A DNA stretch of 64,000 nucleotides from QHXM01 sp032160705 (GCA_032160705.1 JAVHVE010000006.1:1-64000); one strand, 5' to 3'; counted from the first letter of the stretch, positions 35,423 through 45,000 are shown. Numbers and translations: made by a program. The notes: generated by a model not told the origin, from the letters alone.

Positions 35423-35611
35423 TTATTTCGCAAGAATCTTTTCCTGATTGGCGAGAATCTGTTTTTGATTCTCTTCCAGACGCGCCTGGTTAGCGAGAAT
35501 TTGATCGAGTTTGCCCTGATTCGATTTGATCTCTTCCTGGTTTCGCTTGATCTCTTCCTGATTCGCCTTAATCTGTTCCTGATTGGCGATTACTTGATCG
35601 TTGTCTGCCAT
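35423..35611 (-). CDS. Small heptad-repeat coiled-coil protein
   Basis: 62 residues made almost entirely of seven-residue units of the form I-x-x-N-Q-E-x: VIANQEQIKANQEEIKRNQE (residues 7-26) and onward to QILANQEKILAK. Ile/Leu recurs at one heptad position and Asn at another, so a parallel coiled coil with buried Asn is expected. No signal peptide. A hairpin GGCAGGT...ACCTGCC lies in the 177 bp downstream. The regular pattern, rather than homology, supports it; function unknown. Confidence 0.65.
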   Translation of the reverse strand: MADNDQVIANQEQIKANQEEIKRNQEEIKSNQGKLDQILANQARLEENQKQILANQEKILAK

Positions 35612-35788
35612 TACACCTACTCCGGGGTTTTATTAGATAGAACTTGAGCCTTCGGTCTGAATTGTTTCAGGCTGTGCGCGCATGTTATGAGGCAAGGCGC
35701 TGGATGTCAAACGCCCCCTCAAATAAAGTCTGATTCGGAGGTCGCAATTCGAGGGCTCGTGGATCAAATGTCTCTTGCTGAAGAAGAC

Positions 35789-38107
35789 TCATCCATTCGC
35801 AAATGGCTTTGGAAGAGCCCGGCTCAAGACTGTTTTTTTGATAATCGTGCGCCTGCGGCGCTTCACCGGCGTTCTCACAGTAAGTAAAGCTTTATGCCGC
35901 CCTTGCAAGATGCTCGACAGTCTCTGGTGTGTAATTCCCAGAAGACGCGCCGCGCGTGTGATGTGCCCCTGCGCGGCTTTTAAAGCCATCTGAATCAGAC
36001 CACCCTCATAGAGCCTGACCTCTTCTTCAAGCGAGCATCCCGCCCAGGCATCTGCCAGACCGGCAGTCTTTGTCTGGCGCATCACCAGCGTCTCGACCGC
36101 TTCTTGCGTAACGGTTGCTCCCTGCGGAGCGATCAACATCGTGCGTTCAATCAACGAGCGCAACTCTCGCGCGTTGCCTCTGAGCGGTAATTGGCGAATC
36201 GCTTCGATGGCTTCAGGCGTGAATGTCACACGCTGGCCGTGCCTGGCAAAAGCCTCTTTAATGAAGTGCTCGGCGAGAACGGGAATATCGTCAGCACGCT
36301 CTCTGAGCGGCGGTAGCTCAAGATGAAAGGTTTGCAGCCTGTAGAACAGATCGCTGCGAAACAGACCTTGCGCCACTTCTTGTTTGAGGTTGCAGTTCGT
36401 GGCAGCGACGATCCGCACGTCAACCTGCTCCGGCCCCGGTGCACCGATTGGATGAATCTCGTAGCGTTCGACCAGGCGCAAAAGCTTACTCTGATTACCG
36501 GTGCTCAGCTCGCCAATTTCATCCAAAAAGAGTGTCCCGCCTCGTGCCTGACGGACTGCGCCCGGATAATCTTCGATGGCATCAGTGAAGCTGCCTTTAC
36601 GGTGGCCGAAGAGTTGCGATTCGATCAGCGTGTCGGGCAGCGCAACACAGTTGAGGGCGACAAACTCGCCAGAGCGTCCGCTCCATTGATGAATCAAGCG
36701 TGCGAGCAGTTCTTTGCCTGTGCCGGTCTCGCCGGTTATCAGCACCGGGCTGGAGGTGCTCGCAATACGATGAGCGTCACGCAGTAGAGATGCTGTCTGC
36801 TCGGATGCGTAGACAAAGCCGGTTGGGTAATCTGCAACTCCTGATTGCGCGATCTGCGCGCGGGACTGTTGGGCCGTCACCACCGGACGCGCACACGACC
36901 GCAGACGCGAGAGTGTCGCCCGGTCTGTCGAATGAGCTAATAAATCGTCAGCCCTGGCATAGATGGACTGCATCTCGGCGAGCGTCAGGCGCTCACCTAA
37001 CTCTTCAAGCATTGTCAGCGCCGCCTGGCCTGCGCGGTCAAGACTACCCGCCTGGTGAGCCACCTCGATAGCACGTTGCAGCGTCGAGCGCGCCTGCTCG
37101 TAGTGACCCAGCCGCGCCAGCGCAGTACCGTGCGTCGCCAATGCTTCTGCCAGGACAAATCTTTCATCACCTTTTTCAAGAGTGCCGACGGCTAAACGGG
37201 CGATTCTCTCAGCGTCTGCGTTTCTCCCCTGTGCGAGCAGTGTACGCGCTCGCGTCTCATCTACTTGGGCAACGCTGCCGTTCTCTTTAAGGCTAATGAA
37301 TAATCGGCGAGCGCGATCCAGATGATCGTGAGCTTCGTTAAATCTTGCGGCTTTGAAGTAAATGAATCCGAGACTGTTTTCATTGCGGGCGCGGTAGCGC
37401 GTGTGTCCGGCTTGCTCATAATGGAAACTGGCGGCGGCGTATTCGATCAGTGCACGGTCAAGATAGTCTTCGCACTGTTCATCATTACTGAGATTCTTCA
37501 GGATGATTCCAAGATTGCCGTGATATTTTCCCTTCAAGGCATGGCTGCTGCTCGCTTCGATCAAAGGTGCAGCATCAGTTAACAGGCGTAATGCGTCATA
37601 AGTCCGGTTTGCCGATAGTTCCACGATGGCGCTATGCAGTAAAGCGATAGCTTTTACTTCACCTTCTGTATTCGTAAGACGACCGAGCACATCACGCAAT
37701 ATCACACGCGCTTCCTCGAACGCGCCTTCTCTCCAGTAGCAATATGCTAAGTCTGTCTCCGCCTCGACTGCTTTCTCTACCTCTCCCAGCGACTCAAATG
37801 TAGTCATGCTCTCGCTAATGAGATTTTTCGCCGTCTCCTGCGCGCCTTCAATCTGCTGTGAACTGCCAATCCATCCTGCCAGAGAACCAGCCCGCAATAA
37901 CACTTCAGCCGCAATATGCGGGTCTAAGCCTTCAACCCTCGGACGCTCACCGATGCGCTGCCACAACTCGCCCAGAGCGTTGCGCGCGGCTTCGTAGTTA
38001 CCTGCCTCTTCCAGTTCTTTCGACAGTCGGCAGCGCAATTCCGCCCGCTCATTACGGCTGAGTCCGGGATTGTCCAGTTGGCGCAATAGTGAGGTATGTA
38101 GATGCAT
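35789..38107 (-). CDS. TPR-AAA+ transcriptional regulator (sigma-54-activator-like)
   Basis: 772 residues. N-terminal region to about 400: helical TPR-like repeats (ARNALGELWQRIGE, YEQARSTLQRAIEVAHQAG). The AAA+ domain (about 430-660) has Walker A GETGTGKE (about 455-462), Walker B GGTLFLDEIGEL (about 517-528) and ATNCNLKQEVAQGLFRSDLF. The loop that in sigma-54 activators is GAFTGA reads GSFTDA (about 502), so contact with sigma-54 is doubtful. A Fis-type helix-turn-helix (ALKAAQGHITRAARLLGITH, about 710-730) is followed by a basic tail. Divergent from a small secreted repeat peptide; it probably controls that promoter and its own, with TPRs as the sensor. This last point is inference. Confidence 0.85.
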   Translation of the reverse strand: MHLHTSLLRQLDNPGLSRNERAELRCRLSKELEEAGNYEAARNALGELWQRIGERPRVEGLDPHIAAEVLLRAGSLAGWIGSSQQIEGAQETAKNLISESMTTFESLGEVEKAVEAETDLAYCYWREGAFEEARVILRDVLGRLTNTEGEVKAIALLHSAIVELSANRTYDALRLLTDAAPLIEASSSHALKGKYHGNLGIILKNLSNDEQCEDYLDRALIEYAAASFHYEQAGHTRYRARNENSLGFIYFKAARFNEAHDHLDRARRLFISLKENGSVAQVDETRARTLLAQGRNADAERIARLAVGTLEKGDERFVLAEALATHGTALARLGHYEQARSTLQRAIEVAHQAGSLDRAGQAALTMLEELGERLTLAEMQSIYARADDLLAHSTDRATLSRLRSCARPVVTAQQSRAQIAQSGVADYPTGFVYASEQTASLLRDAHRIASTSSPVLITGETGTGKELLARLIHQWSGRSGEFVALNCVALPDTLIESQLFGHRKGSFTDAIEDYPGAVRQARGGTLFLDEIGELSTGNQSKLLRLVERYEIHPIGAPGPEQVDVRIVAATNCNLKQEVAQGLFRSDLFYRLQTFHLELPPLRERADDIPVLAEHFIKEAFARHGQRVTFTPEAIEAIRQLPLRGNARELRSLIERTMLIAPQGATVTQEAVETLVMRQTKTAGLADAWAGCSLEEEVRLYEGGLIQMALKAAQGHITRAARLLGITHQRLSSILQGRHKALLTVRTPVKRRRRTIIKKTVLSRALPKPFANG

Positions 38108-38142
38108 GTGAGATCAACCTTTCTTTGGAGTCGTGAAGGAAC

Positions 38143-38266
38143 TTGGATATCGCCGCGTTGGTGATATTATACGACCCGCTCAAGGCAGTTGCAAAGATTT
38201 TTGCAAATCATTTCTAATTTCGGTTGGCTATCCTCATTCGATTGCTAACCGCCACAAACTAAGGAG
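38143..38266 (+). promoter_or_regulatory. Divergent control region between the TPR-AAA+ regulator and the secreted peptide
   Basis: Two palindromes and a possible sigma-70 promoter: TTGGAT (38143-38148), 16 bp, TATTAT (38165-38170); TTGCAAA-GATT-TTTGCAA, a perfect 7-4-7 inverted repeat at 38189-38206; and CGGTTGGC...GCTAACCG (38221-38228 and 38244-38251), 7 of 8 matched. AAGGAG at 38261-38266 is the ribosome-binding site of the peptide gene, 8 nt before the ATG. No GG-N10-GC sigma-54 promoter was found. Confidence 0.45.
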
Positions 38267-38274
38267 AATGACCA

Positions 38275-38550
38275 ATGAATCGGGTTCGCCTACTATGCGC
38301 GACAATTCTGCTAACCGTGGTGCTGGCAGCTTCTTCCGCCTTAGCTGGGGATATGCCACAGGGTTTTACTTCACCGTCACCTTCGTCAGGAGCTTCAGTA
38401 ACAGGTGATTTGCCATGTGGAGTTACCTCAACGTCACCTTCGTCACAAGCTTCGGTGACTGGCGAGATGCCGTTTGGCGTCACATCAGCGATTGATCCGT
38501 TGACTGATTTTACGCTGAGTCTGTTGCAAAACTTGCTCTCGATTTTCTAA
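38275..38550 (+). CDS. Small secreted peptide with 19-residue tandem repeats
   Basis: 91 residues with a clear signal peptide (residues 1-24, ending SSALA). The mature part has three units: GDMPQGFTSPSPSSGASVT, GDLPCGVTSTSPSSQASVT and GEMPFGVTSAIDPLTDFTL. The first two align at 15 of 19 positions, also at DNA level. The chain ends in a hydrophobic stretch SLLQNLLSIF. One Cys (in the second unit). Not recognised as a named family. AAGGAG lies 8 nt before the ATG. It is divergent from the TPR-AAA+ regulator, which invites the idea of a peptide sensed or controlled by it. No processing peptidase or exporter is adjacent. Confidence 0.75.
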   Translation: MNRVRLLCATILLTVVLAASSALAGDMPQGFTSPSPSSGASVTGDLPCGVTSTSPSSQASVTGEMPFGVTSAIDPLTDFTLSLLQNLLSIF

Positions 38551-38619
38551 GGGTGGCGCTTAATTACGATTGATTGAGGCTGCCGTAGATAACTCACGCG
38601 CGGCAAGGTGGTCGTGTGT

Positions 38620-39507
38620 CTACTGGCTGGCCGGAGATTCGGATGCTGAAGCGCGATTTGCAAAATCCTGGCGCTTAGTCAGCCAGATTTCAATGAGGTT
38701 GGCCGTTGGCCCAACGAGGAAGAGCGCGTAGTACGGAGCATGCACGACCTCAAGCAGTCTGAACATCATCTCGACGAACGCAACCCCGGCGGCGACAGCG
38801 CACTGCCCCAGCTTTGAATGCACGGTCGTCTTCGGGTCGGTAATCATGAAGAAGACGAAAAGCTGGTACATCGGGCCGGTGATGGGCGCGACCTCTGCCA
38901 GAAAGCCATGACCCGTCGCCCAGCTTCTGACCAGTGCGAAGAGGAAGAAGCAAACAACGTACGTCGCGCTGATGTGAAAGCGTTTCAGGCGGTAGATGAT
39001 GAGCGAGCCGAGCGTCCAGATGACGAGCATCGGCCAGAGATTGTTGCCCCACTGCACGCTCAGCGTCGCACCCGTAAACGAGGCCAGAAACAGCATCGCG
39101 CTGATACCGAAGTTCGACGGATTCCAGATGTGACGGCCTCGCACACGCAAGACATATTTTGAGGTGATCGAAACTACGCTGCACCAAAGGTAAGGCCAGA
39201 CGGCGGGCGAGCGCACGAGGATGCCGACGCTGATACCCGTGATATAGGAGCTGGCCAGATGCGGCCACTTGCCTGTGAAGACGCGACCCAGGAAGATTTC
39301 CGTTGCGATTGCCGCCCCGATGGCGAGCAGCGTCTTCTCGTAGCTTTCAAGGATACCGAAGGAAAGCTGCCCGACAAGCAGGATGAAAGTGATGAAAACG
39401 GGAGGCAGAAAGCGATTGTCAAAACTAAGCCATGAGCGGCGACGCTTCTCCGGCGCATCACTGATGGTTGTTTGAGAACTGGCTGGGGCTATCAGCTCCG
39501 GGTTCAC
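38620..39507 (-). CDS. RnfD/NqrB-like membrane protein (UnbU-type)
   Basis: 295 residues with eight or so membrane helices (FLPPVFITFILLVGQLSFGI at the start). RHIWNPSNFGISAML at about 125-139 is the typical RnfD/NqrB stretch, followed by WGNNLWPMLVIWTLGSLIIY and ITGPMYQLFVFFMITDPKTT. In enediyne clusters the UnbU protein has this relation to RnfD and is encoded beside UnbV. Here the start overlaps the stop of the UnbV-type gene by four bases (ATGA at 39504-39507). It contains FTGAT, but not a convincing flavin-attachment motif. Role unknown: membrane partner of the secreted UnbV protein, by context. Confidence 0.8.
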   Translation of the reverse strand: MNPELIAPASSQTTISDAPEKRRRSWLSFDNRFLPPVFITFILLVGQLSFGILESYEKTLLAIGAAIATEIFLGRVFTGKWPHLASSYITGISVGILVRSPAVWPYLWCSVVSITSKYVLRVRGRHIWNPSNFGISAMLFLASFTGATLSVQWGNNLWPMLVIWTLGSLIIYRLKRFHISATYVVCFFLFALVRSWATGHGFLAEVAPITGPMYQLFVFFMITDPKTTVHSKLGQCAVAAGVAFVEMMFRLLEVVHAPYYALFLVGPTANLIEIWLTKRQDFANRASASESPASQ

Positions 39508-41303
39508 AGGATAGGCTCCTTCACCTTGTTAAGCTTGCCGACTTCCACCCCTTCGAGGGTCTGTATTTTACCCGAAGGCCAGCGAATCTCAACTTTCTCC
39601 ACGCGCGCGTTCCTGCCCAGACCGAAGTGAAGCCGTCGCTGGTTCTGCGCGCAAAAGCCGCTCCCGCCGGAAACCTCCTGCACCTGCTGCTGGTTGTTCC
39701 AGAAGACGCGCACCTCAGCGCCGATGGCGCTACGGTTGCTCGATGTTCCTTCCAGCTCAAACTCAATCCAGTTGTTCTCCGGCGCGACTGTGTTCCTGTA
39801 AAGCAGGAGCGGCCCGCGCTGATTGGCGACCAGGACATCCAGCACCCCGCGATTCCAGAGGTCTGCCTGCGCGACCGAGCGGCCATCAAAAGTGTCTGTT
39901 GCGCCGATGACCTGCGCGACTTCGGTGAAGCGGCCTGCGCCATCGTTGAGCCAGACTTTTTTCTGTTGATAGCCTGAAAGGCTGCGACCCTGCATCGGTG
40001 GCCAGTAGGCGGCATCGGCGATAATCGCGCTATTACCGCTGGCGATTTTGGAGAAGTCGTACCAGTAATTCGACCCCTTCTCGCCGGAGACGTAGCCGTT
40101 GGTTAAATAGAGGTCGAGCGTGCCGTCGTTGTTCAAATCGCCAAACTGCGCGCCGAAACTCCAGCCGCCCAATTCTACGCCCATGTCGCGCGCGAGATTG
40201 TCATACTGAATTGCATCGCCCGCTGTTCCTTCGCGCGCCACCCAGAGGTTATTGCCCTGAAGCAGGACGCCTTCTTCGGAGATGTTCGTCACGTAGATGG
40301 CCAGCTTGCCCTGATTCAGGATGTCGCCGAACGCGACGTTCATCCCGCTCTTGGGCGCGAAACCGACGCCCGTCTTCTCGCCCGCATCATCAAACCTTTT
40401 TCCATTCTGATTGATGAACAGCTCCGCGACGCCGTAGTCGTTGGCTATAAATAAGTCTGGATAGCCCGTGCCCCGAAGATCGGCGGCAGAAGCCGCGAGC
40501 GCCCAGCGGCGAGTGTTGATTCCCAGTTTCTCGCTCGTCTCTTCAAAACGCCCGTCACCCAGATTATGAAAGAGAAACTTGCGCCCGCCGTTTCGCGCAT
40601 ACTCGAAGCTCTCAGGCATCATCAAAGTCGTCGTCAGATGCCAGAGGTCAATCGTTTCAGAATAGTAACCACCCAGGAAAAGGTCTAAACGTCCGTCGCG
40701 GTCATAGTCGAGCCAGATTGCTGTGTTGGCGTTGACCCATGAAGGCAAGCCCGCTTGTTCTGTGGTGCGCGTAAACTTTTTTCCGGCGTCGTTATGAAAA
40801 AGCTCTGGGCGACCCCACTTGTAGAGAAACAAATCTTCGTAACCGTCATTGTCATAATCGCCCCAGACGGCACCCATGGAGACGCCCGTGCCTGGCTGGT
40901 TCACGTCCGCCACCAACATCTCCGCCGCGACATCACGGAACATACCGTCCGACAGATTGCGATAGAGACAGTTCTTCGTTCCTTCGCCGCTATTGGTCAC
41001 GTAGAGGTCTTGCCAGCCGTCGCGGTCGAAATCAACGATTGACACAGCCGCGCCCATCGAAGCGACCTGCGGCATAATGTGGTCGAGTTTGTGGTCGAGC
41101 GTTGGAGCCTGATGTTTGAAATCAATGCCGGAAGCTTTTGATACTTCTTCCAGACGAAAGCCGTAGCGCGTCAACGCGCTTTGCCTGTCCGCCGAAGCTG
41201 CGGAGGAATTCCCCTGATGTGACAGACGCTTAACGACGAGCGGCGTGGTCAGCAGCGCAACGAAAAAGAGGACAAGCAAGATTTTAGGAAGACGACCCTG
41301 CAC
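39504..41303 (-). CDS. Secreted UnbV/CRTAC1-type protein
   Basis: 599 residues, GTG start at 41303, with an N-terminal hydrophobic segment (KILLVLFFVALLTTPLVVKR) acting as signal anchor or signal peptide. FG-GAP loops: DFDRDGWQDLYVTNSGEGT, DYDNDGYEDLFLYKWG, DYDRDGRLDLFLGGY, DLNNDGTLDLYLTNG. The ASPIC/UnbV domain follows with NRSAIGAEVRVFWNNQQQVQ, the GGSGFCAQNQRRLHFGLG motif and WPSGKIQTLEG. Translationally coupled to the UnbU/RnfD-like gene downstream. The pair is otherwise known from enediyne cassettes; no polyketide synthase is in the window. Confidence 0.88.
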   Translation of the reverse strand: MQGRLPKILLVLFFVALLTTPLVVKRLSHQGNSSAASADRQSALTRYGFRLEEVSKASGIDFKHQAPTLDHKLDHIMPQVASMGAAVSIVDFDRDGWQDLYVTNSGEGTKNCLYRNLSDGMFRDVAAEMLVADVNQPGTGVSMGAVWGDYDNDGYEDLFLYKWGRPELFHNDAGKKFTRTTEQAGLPSWVNANTAIWLDYDRDGRLDLFLGGYYSETIDLWHLTTTLMMPESFEYARNGGRKFLFHNLGDGRFEETSEKLGINTRRWALAASAADLRGTGYPDLFIANDYGVAELFINQNGKRFDDAGEKTGVGFAPKSGMNVAFGDILNQGKLAIYVTNISEEGVLLQGNNLWVAREGTAGDAIQYDNLARDMGVELGGWSFGAQFGDLNNDGTLDLYLTNGYVSGEKGSNYWYDFSKIASGNSAIIADAAYWPPMQGRSLSGYQQKKVWLNDGAGRFTEVAQVIGATDTFDGRSVAQADLWNRGVLDVLVANQRGPLLLYRNTVAPENNWIEFELEGTSSNRSAIGAEVRVFWNNQQQVQEVSGGSGFCAQNQRRLHFGLGRNARVEKVEIRWPSGKIQTLEGVEVGKLNKVKEPIL

Positions 41304-41392
41304 TATTATTGTTACTACCCAACATGAAAATGTTTAAGCTTGGTCGGAAGCGATTGAGAATAAAAGTTGGAATTCGCTACGGCTCTGATCTC

Positions 41393-41737
41393 TCAGGATA
41401 TTCCCATCGTAAACATCACACGATTTTCGACTGCCAGGATTGTTTGCTCGCTGACTGTGCCAAGCTTTTTCAATAAGCGTGTTTTATCCAGCACTCTCAA
41501 CTGATGACAGAGCGCAACGGAGTCACTCGCCAGCCCACCTTCTTCCTTTGAGATTTGCGTGCAGGAAGGCAGAGACGCACGGCGCAAGTTTGTTGTCAAC
41601 GGAATGGCAAGAATCGTTGTCGTATATTTGCTGATAATGTCGTTCTGGAAGATGAGGACGGGGCGAGTCCCTGCCTGCTCAGAGCCACGTGTGGGATTAA
41701 GATTCGCCAGCCAGATTTCGCCGCGTTTGACCGTCAT
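41393..41737 (-). CDS. mazF: MazF/PemK-family endoribonuclease toxin
   Basis: 114 residues. The fold is recognised by VKRGEIWLANLNPTRGSEQA, GTRPVLIFQNDI, TTILAIPLTTNLRRA and LRVLDKTRLLKKLGTVSE. MazF toxins cleave mRNA at short motifs. Its start overlaps the stop of the upstream gene by four bases (ATGA at 41734-41737), the usual antitoxin-toxin arrangement. Confidence 0.92.
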   Translation of the reverse strand: MTVKRGEIWLANLNPTRGSEQAGTRPVLIFQNDIISKYTTTILAIPLTTNLRRASLPSCTQISKEEGGLASDSVALCHQLRVLDKTRLLKKLGTVSEQTILAVENRVMFTMGIS

Positions 41738-42021
41738 CCAGCATCCTCTTCCAGCAAGCTCACAGCATAATCCGCCACGCCTTCTTCAGCGAGATTGCGA
41801 TCCTCATCAGCAAATTCAGCGTACAAAGCGGCTAATTGTGTTTCGTCAAGTGCTGGCGCTGCACGTCGAGCGCGAAACTTTAGAAATGCCAGATACTCTG
41901 CCACCTCTTTGAGTTCTGCTTCGGTGAAAGTTTTTAGCTCCGCTACAACTTGCTCTTTGATTGACAAGGCTTTTTCTCCAGCTTCAGCCGCTATCTTATG
42001 CCAGGACACTACAAATTGCAT
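41734..42021 (-). CDS. Antitoxin partner of MazF
   Basis: 95 residues from ATG 42021. A TTG at 41967 with GGAG 8 nt upstream would give a 77-residue product starting at SIKEQVVAELKTFTEAELKE, which is equally plausible. Acidic, helical C-terminus (ALYAEFADEDRNLAEEGVAD), as antitoxins have for wrapping around the toxin. The N-terminal part resembles a short DUF2281- or AbrB-independent antitoxin, without a clear DNA-binding motif. Position and overlap with mazF are the main evidence. Confidence 0.7.
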   Translation of the reverse strand: MQFVVSWHKIAAEAGEKALSIKEQVVAELKTFTEAELKEVAEYLAFLKFRARRAAPALDETQLAALYAEFADEDRNLAEEGVADYAVSLLEEDAG

Positions 42022-42027
42022 CCAAAG

Positions 42028-45000
42028 TCACTTAACTCTCAGTGCGTTTTGAAATATTTCCGGCGTGATGTAACGTGTGTGGTATGTCTGCCAGTCCTGC
42101 GGATGGCGGCGATAGACCTCTTCATCCTCAAGTCTGCCGGGAGGCGTAGTGTATTCCTGCTTCTCATGATACGGCAGGGGAAGCACCGTTTTAGAAAAAG
42201 TTGAGTTGTAATCGCCATCCTTGATCCAGCCGTCGCCGATGATAATGAAGTCGCGCACCCACCCTGCTGCCGGAGGTTGCGGCGCAGTGAAGCGAAACGT
42301 CATTTCGTCGCCCGCGTTCATAATCACGTAGCGGTCGTCCGCCTGTTTCAATAGCTCGCGCACGTCACCAAAGCGTGTGTAATAGCCGACGAGGTCGCGC
42401 CAGATTTGTTTTGACGATGCGATGTGGTTGTAATCCGGCACTTCCGGCGAAGAAGTATCGGGCTGGTTGATGACGGAGTAGCCGCGATAATGAAGGTCGG
42501 CCAGATCCGCGTTCAGTTTCGTCGTTCGCAGTTCTGCCTGGGGCAAACTTTGCGCCCATTCCAGCTTGTCCCAGAAAATTTCAAGGTTAGTCCTGAGGCG
42601 CACACGGCGCGGTGTGTTGGGACGAAAGACACCGGTGAGATCGAACAGGGAAATCTTCTTCCGCCCGGCAGGGAAGCCCAGATTTGGTTTGGCGACGACC
42701 CATCCGCCCTTTCCATCCGGCACTTCCAAGCTCAAGGGCGCAGGCTTGTAGCTCTGTCCCTGGCTGATGGCGACGTTGATAGATGAATCTGTCGGATGCA
42801 TCCAGCCATGAGCGATTAAAAATAACGGGCCGCTCTCAGGCGCATCCGTGCCCAGATCAATTTCGACGTAATGGTCGCGCGTGATTCCCTGATACTGACC
42901 GCGCCCGAACGTGTCCAGGTACTTTTCGTCCAACTCGCTCACAACATCCGTTACGTCCTGCCCGTTGTCGTCAACTGCACGGGCGATCTTGTGCGGCGTC
43001 GAGACAGTCGTGATGGCAAGCTTCGCCGGGGGGATGACGAATCGCTCGTCCACGAAGATTTCCGTCCCTGTTGGGTGGTCAACCGCCATCAGCGCGAGTT
43101 GATCGTAATAGTAGGTCTCCCACAACTCCGCCGTGATGCGTAAATCATAGTAGCCGTCGCGCGCGGCGAGTTGGTCGCGTCCGATCTTGTACCATTCTTC
43201 GGTCGCTTCCACCCGCGCCGTGCCCAGTGTGTTGATGCGCAGACCAATCGCGGAACTCCACGGCACGGCGTCCTTCACAAACTTCATCTCATGGCCGTTA
43301 TAAGCAAAGAGAAATGGACAAGAGCCTTTCAGTCTCTGTTCCGCCAGAATCGTCTCGTCGGCTTTCAAATCAAACTCGGCGCGCACAGAACCATTCGGCC
43401 AGATGATGCGGACGACATCAGCATTCGTCTGCTCGCCCAAACCGAAATGAACGAGCGGCCCTGTGATGAGTTGTTTCTGCACGAGCAGGCCGGAGCGAAT
43501 CTCCATCTCGCCGCCGATGCCGAATGAATTAATGCGCTGGTCGCCCGTGGCCTGCTTGGCGCGCGGGCGCACCTGCTGCCAGTGATAATTTTTCGAGCCG
43601 CGATTGAGTAAACGAACCGGACTCAGGCGCTCTTCATTCTTCGAGATACCCAGTAAGTCGAGTCGTCCGTCTCCGTCCACATCGCTGACGGAGAAAATTC
43701 GCGCCGCGACTGCCGCGTTGAGCGGGTTGAATTTGCCGTTCTGATCGCTCAACCACACGAATCCGCCGGGACAGATGGGAGGGCAGCCAACGTCGGTTGG
43801 AGACAGATTGGCTCTGGAGACGACTAAATCAAGACTGCCGTTATTGTCTACATCCGTTGAAAAGAGGCGAAGCTCGCCTCCCGTGAAGGCCGTAGAATCA
43901 GGGACACGGGCGAGTTCTGCTACCTCCCATTCTTTTTCCTCTTTATCGGAAAGACGCAAGATAGTGCCGTCAGTCCGTAAAGCTAAAAGGTCGAGAATTC
44001 CGTCACTGTTCACATCGGCGGCGGTGATGGAAGCTATCGCTTGCAAGTCGGCAGGCATAGTTCGGGCACGAAACTGGCCGCCGCGCTCATTGGTGTAAAC
44101 CTGAAGGCCGCGTGAATCGAGCAGCGCAGCGTCAGCATCGCCGTCAGCGTCAAAATCAGCCCAAAGAAAATCGCGCAGACCCGTTGATCCCTCGAACGGG
44201 CGCGCCTCTGTGAATGTCCCGTCTCCGTTGTTTCTCAACTCCGTGGAAACTCCGCCTAATGCCGGGGCAATGATGTCCATGTCGCCATCAGCTTCGACAT
44301 CTGCCGACCACACGTCCAAATAGGTCAAGCCCAATGAAGAGGCCGGTAGTTTGGTTTGTGCGGTGACATCGGTGAAGGAATTGGGATTGTCCTGTTTGAA
44401 GAAGCGCAGCCCGCCCGCGCCCGCCAGCACGAGGTCTGTCTTGAAGTCGTAGTTGAAATCTACGGCGAGAATCCCATGAGGCGTCGGAGGCGTCGCATTC
44501 GAGCCGCCGGGAAAGGGAAGCGTTGCGCCGCTCAATAGACGCACCTCGCGCCCGTTGGCGACGGCGACCACCGGCGCGCCTTCGCCGTCGAGAGAGATTG
44601 CGCCGATCCAGTCCCACTTGCCCGATTGAAATTCGGCGATTGGCTCTGCGTTGAAAGTTAAAGCTTCGTCGGGTGGTGCGGGCGTGAAGACAGGATTTTC
44701 GAGACGAAGAAATTGCGTGAAAGGTTCAGCGTCTTCGCCGGGCTGCATTTTGACGGCAGAGAGGCTATTCCGGTATTCGGGGACGCGGACGAGAACGTTA
44801 CGAAGAAACGCGACGCGCGTCGCAGCAGCGCGTGTGTCTGCGCTAGACACGGCATCCTGCAAAGCTTTGACTTGCTGTTGGACTTCCACAGGCCACGCGC
44901 CCGCGCGTTCACCGATGCGCGCCACCAAAGATTTGAGCGTCGCGGCATCATTGCGCTTGGCCGCGATGCGTGTCGCTTCCAACTGGACGGCGAGATTGTC

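Noticed and set aside
38108..38274. Sigma-54 promoter for the secreted peptide gene
   Set aside because: GG and GC pairs exist but none has the required 10 bp spacing.
38620..39507. Covalent flavin-attachment motif in the RnfD-like protein (FTGAT)
   Set aside because: Only part of the consensus is met and the Asp at its start is absent, so it is probably chance.
38620..41303. Enediyne biosynthetic cluster
   Set aside because: UnbV- and UnbU-like genes are present, but no polyketide synthase, thioesterase or other enediyne genes were seen in the 64 kb.
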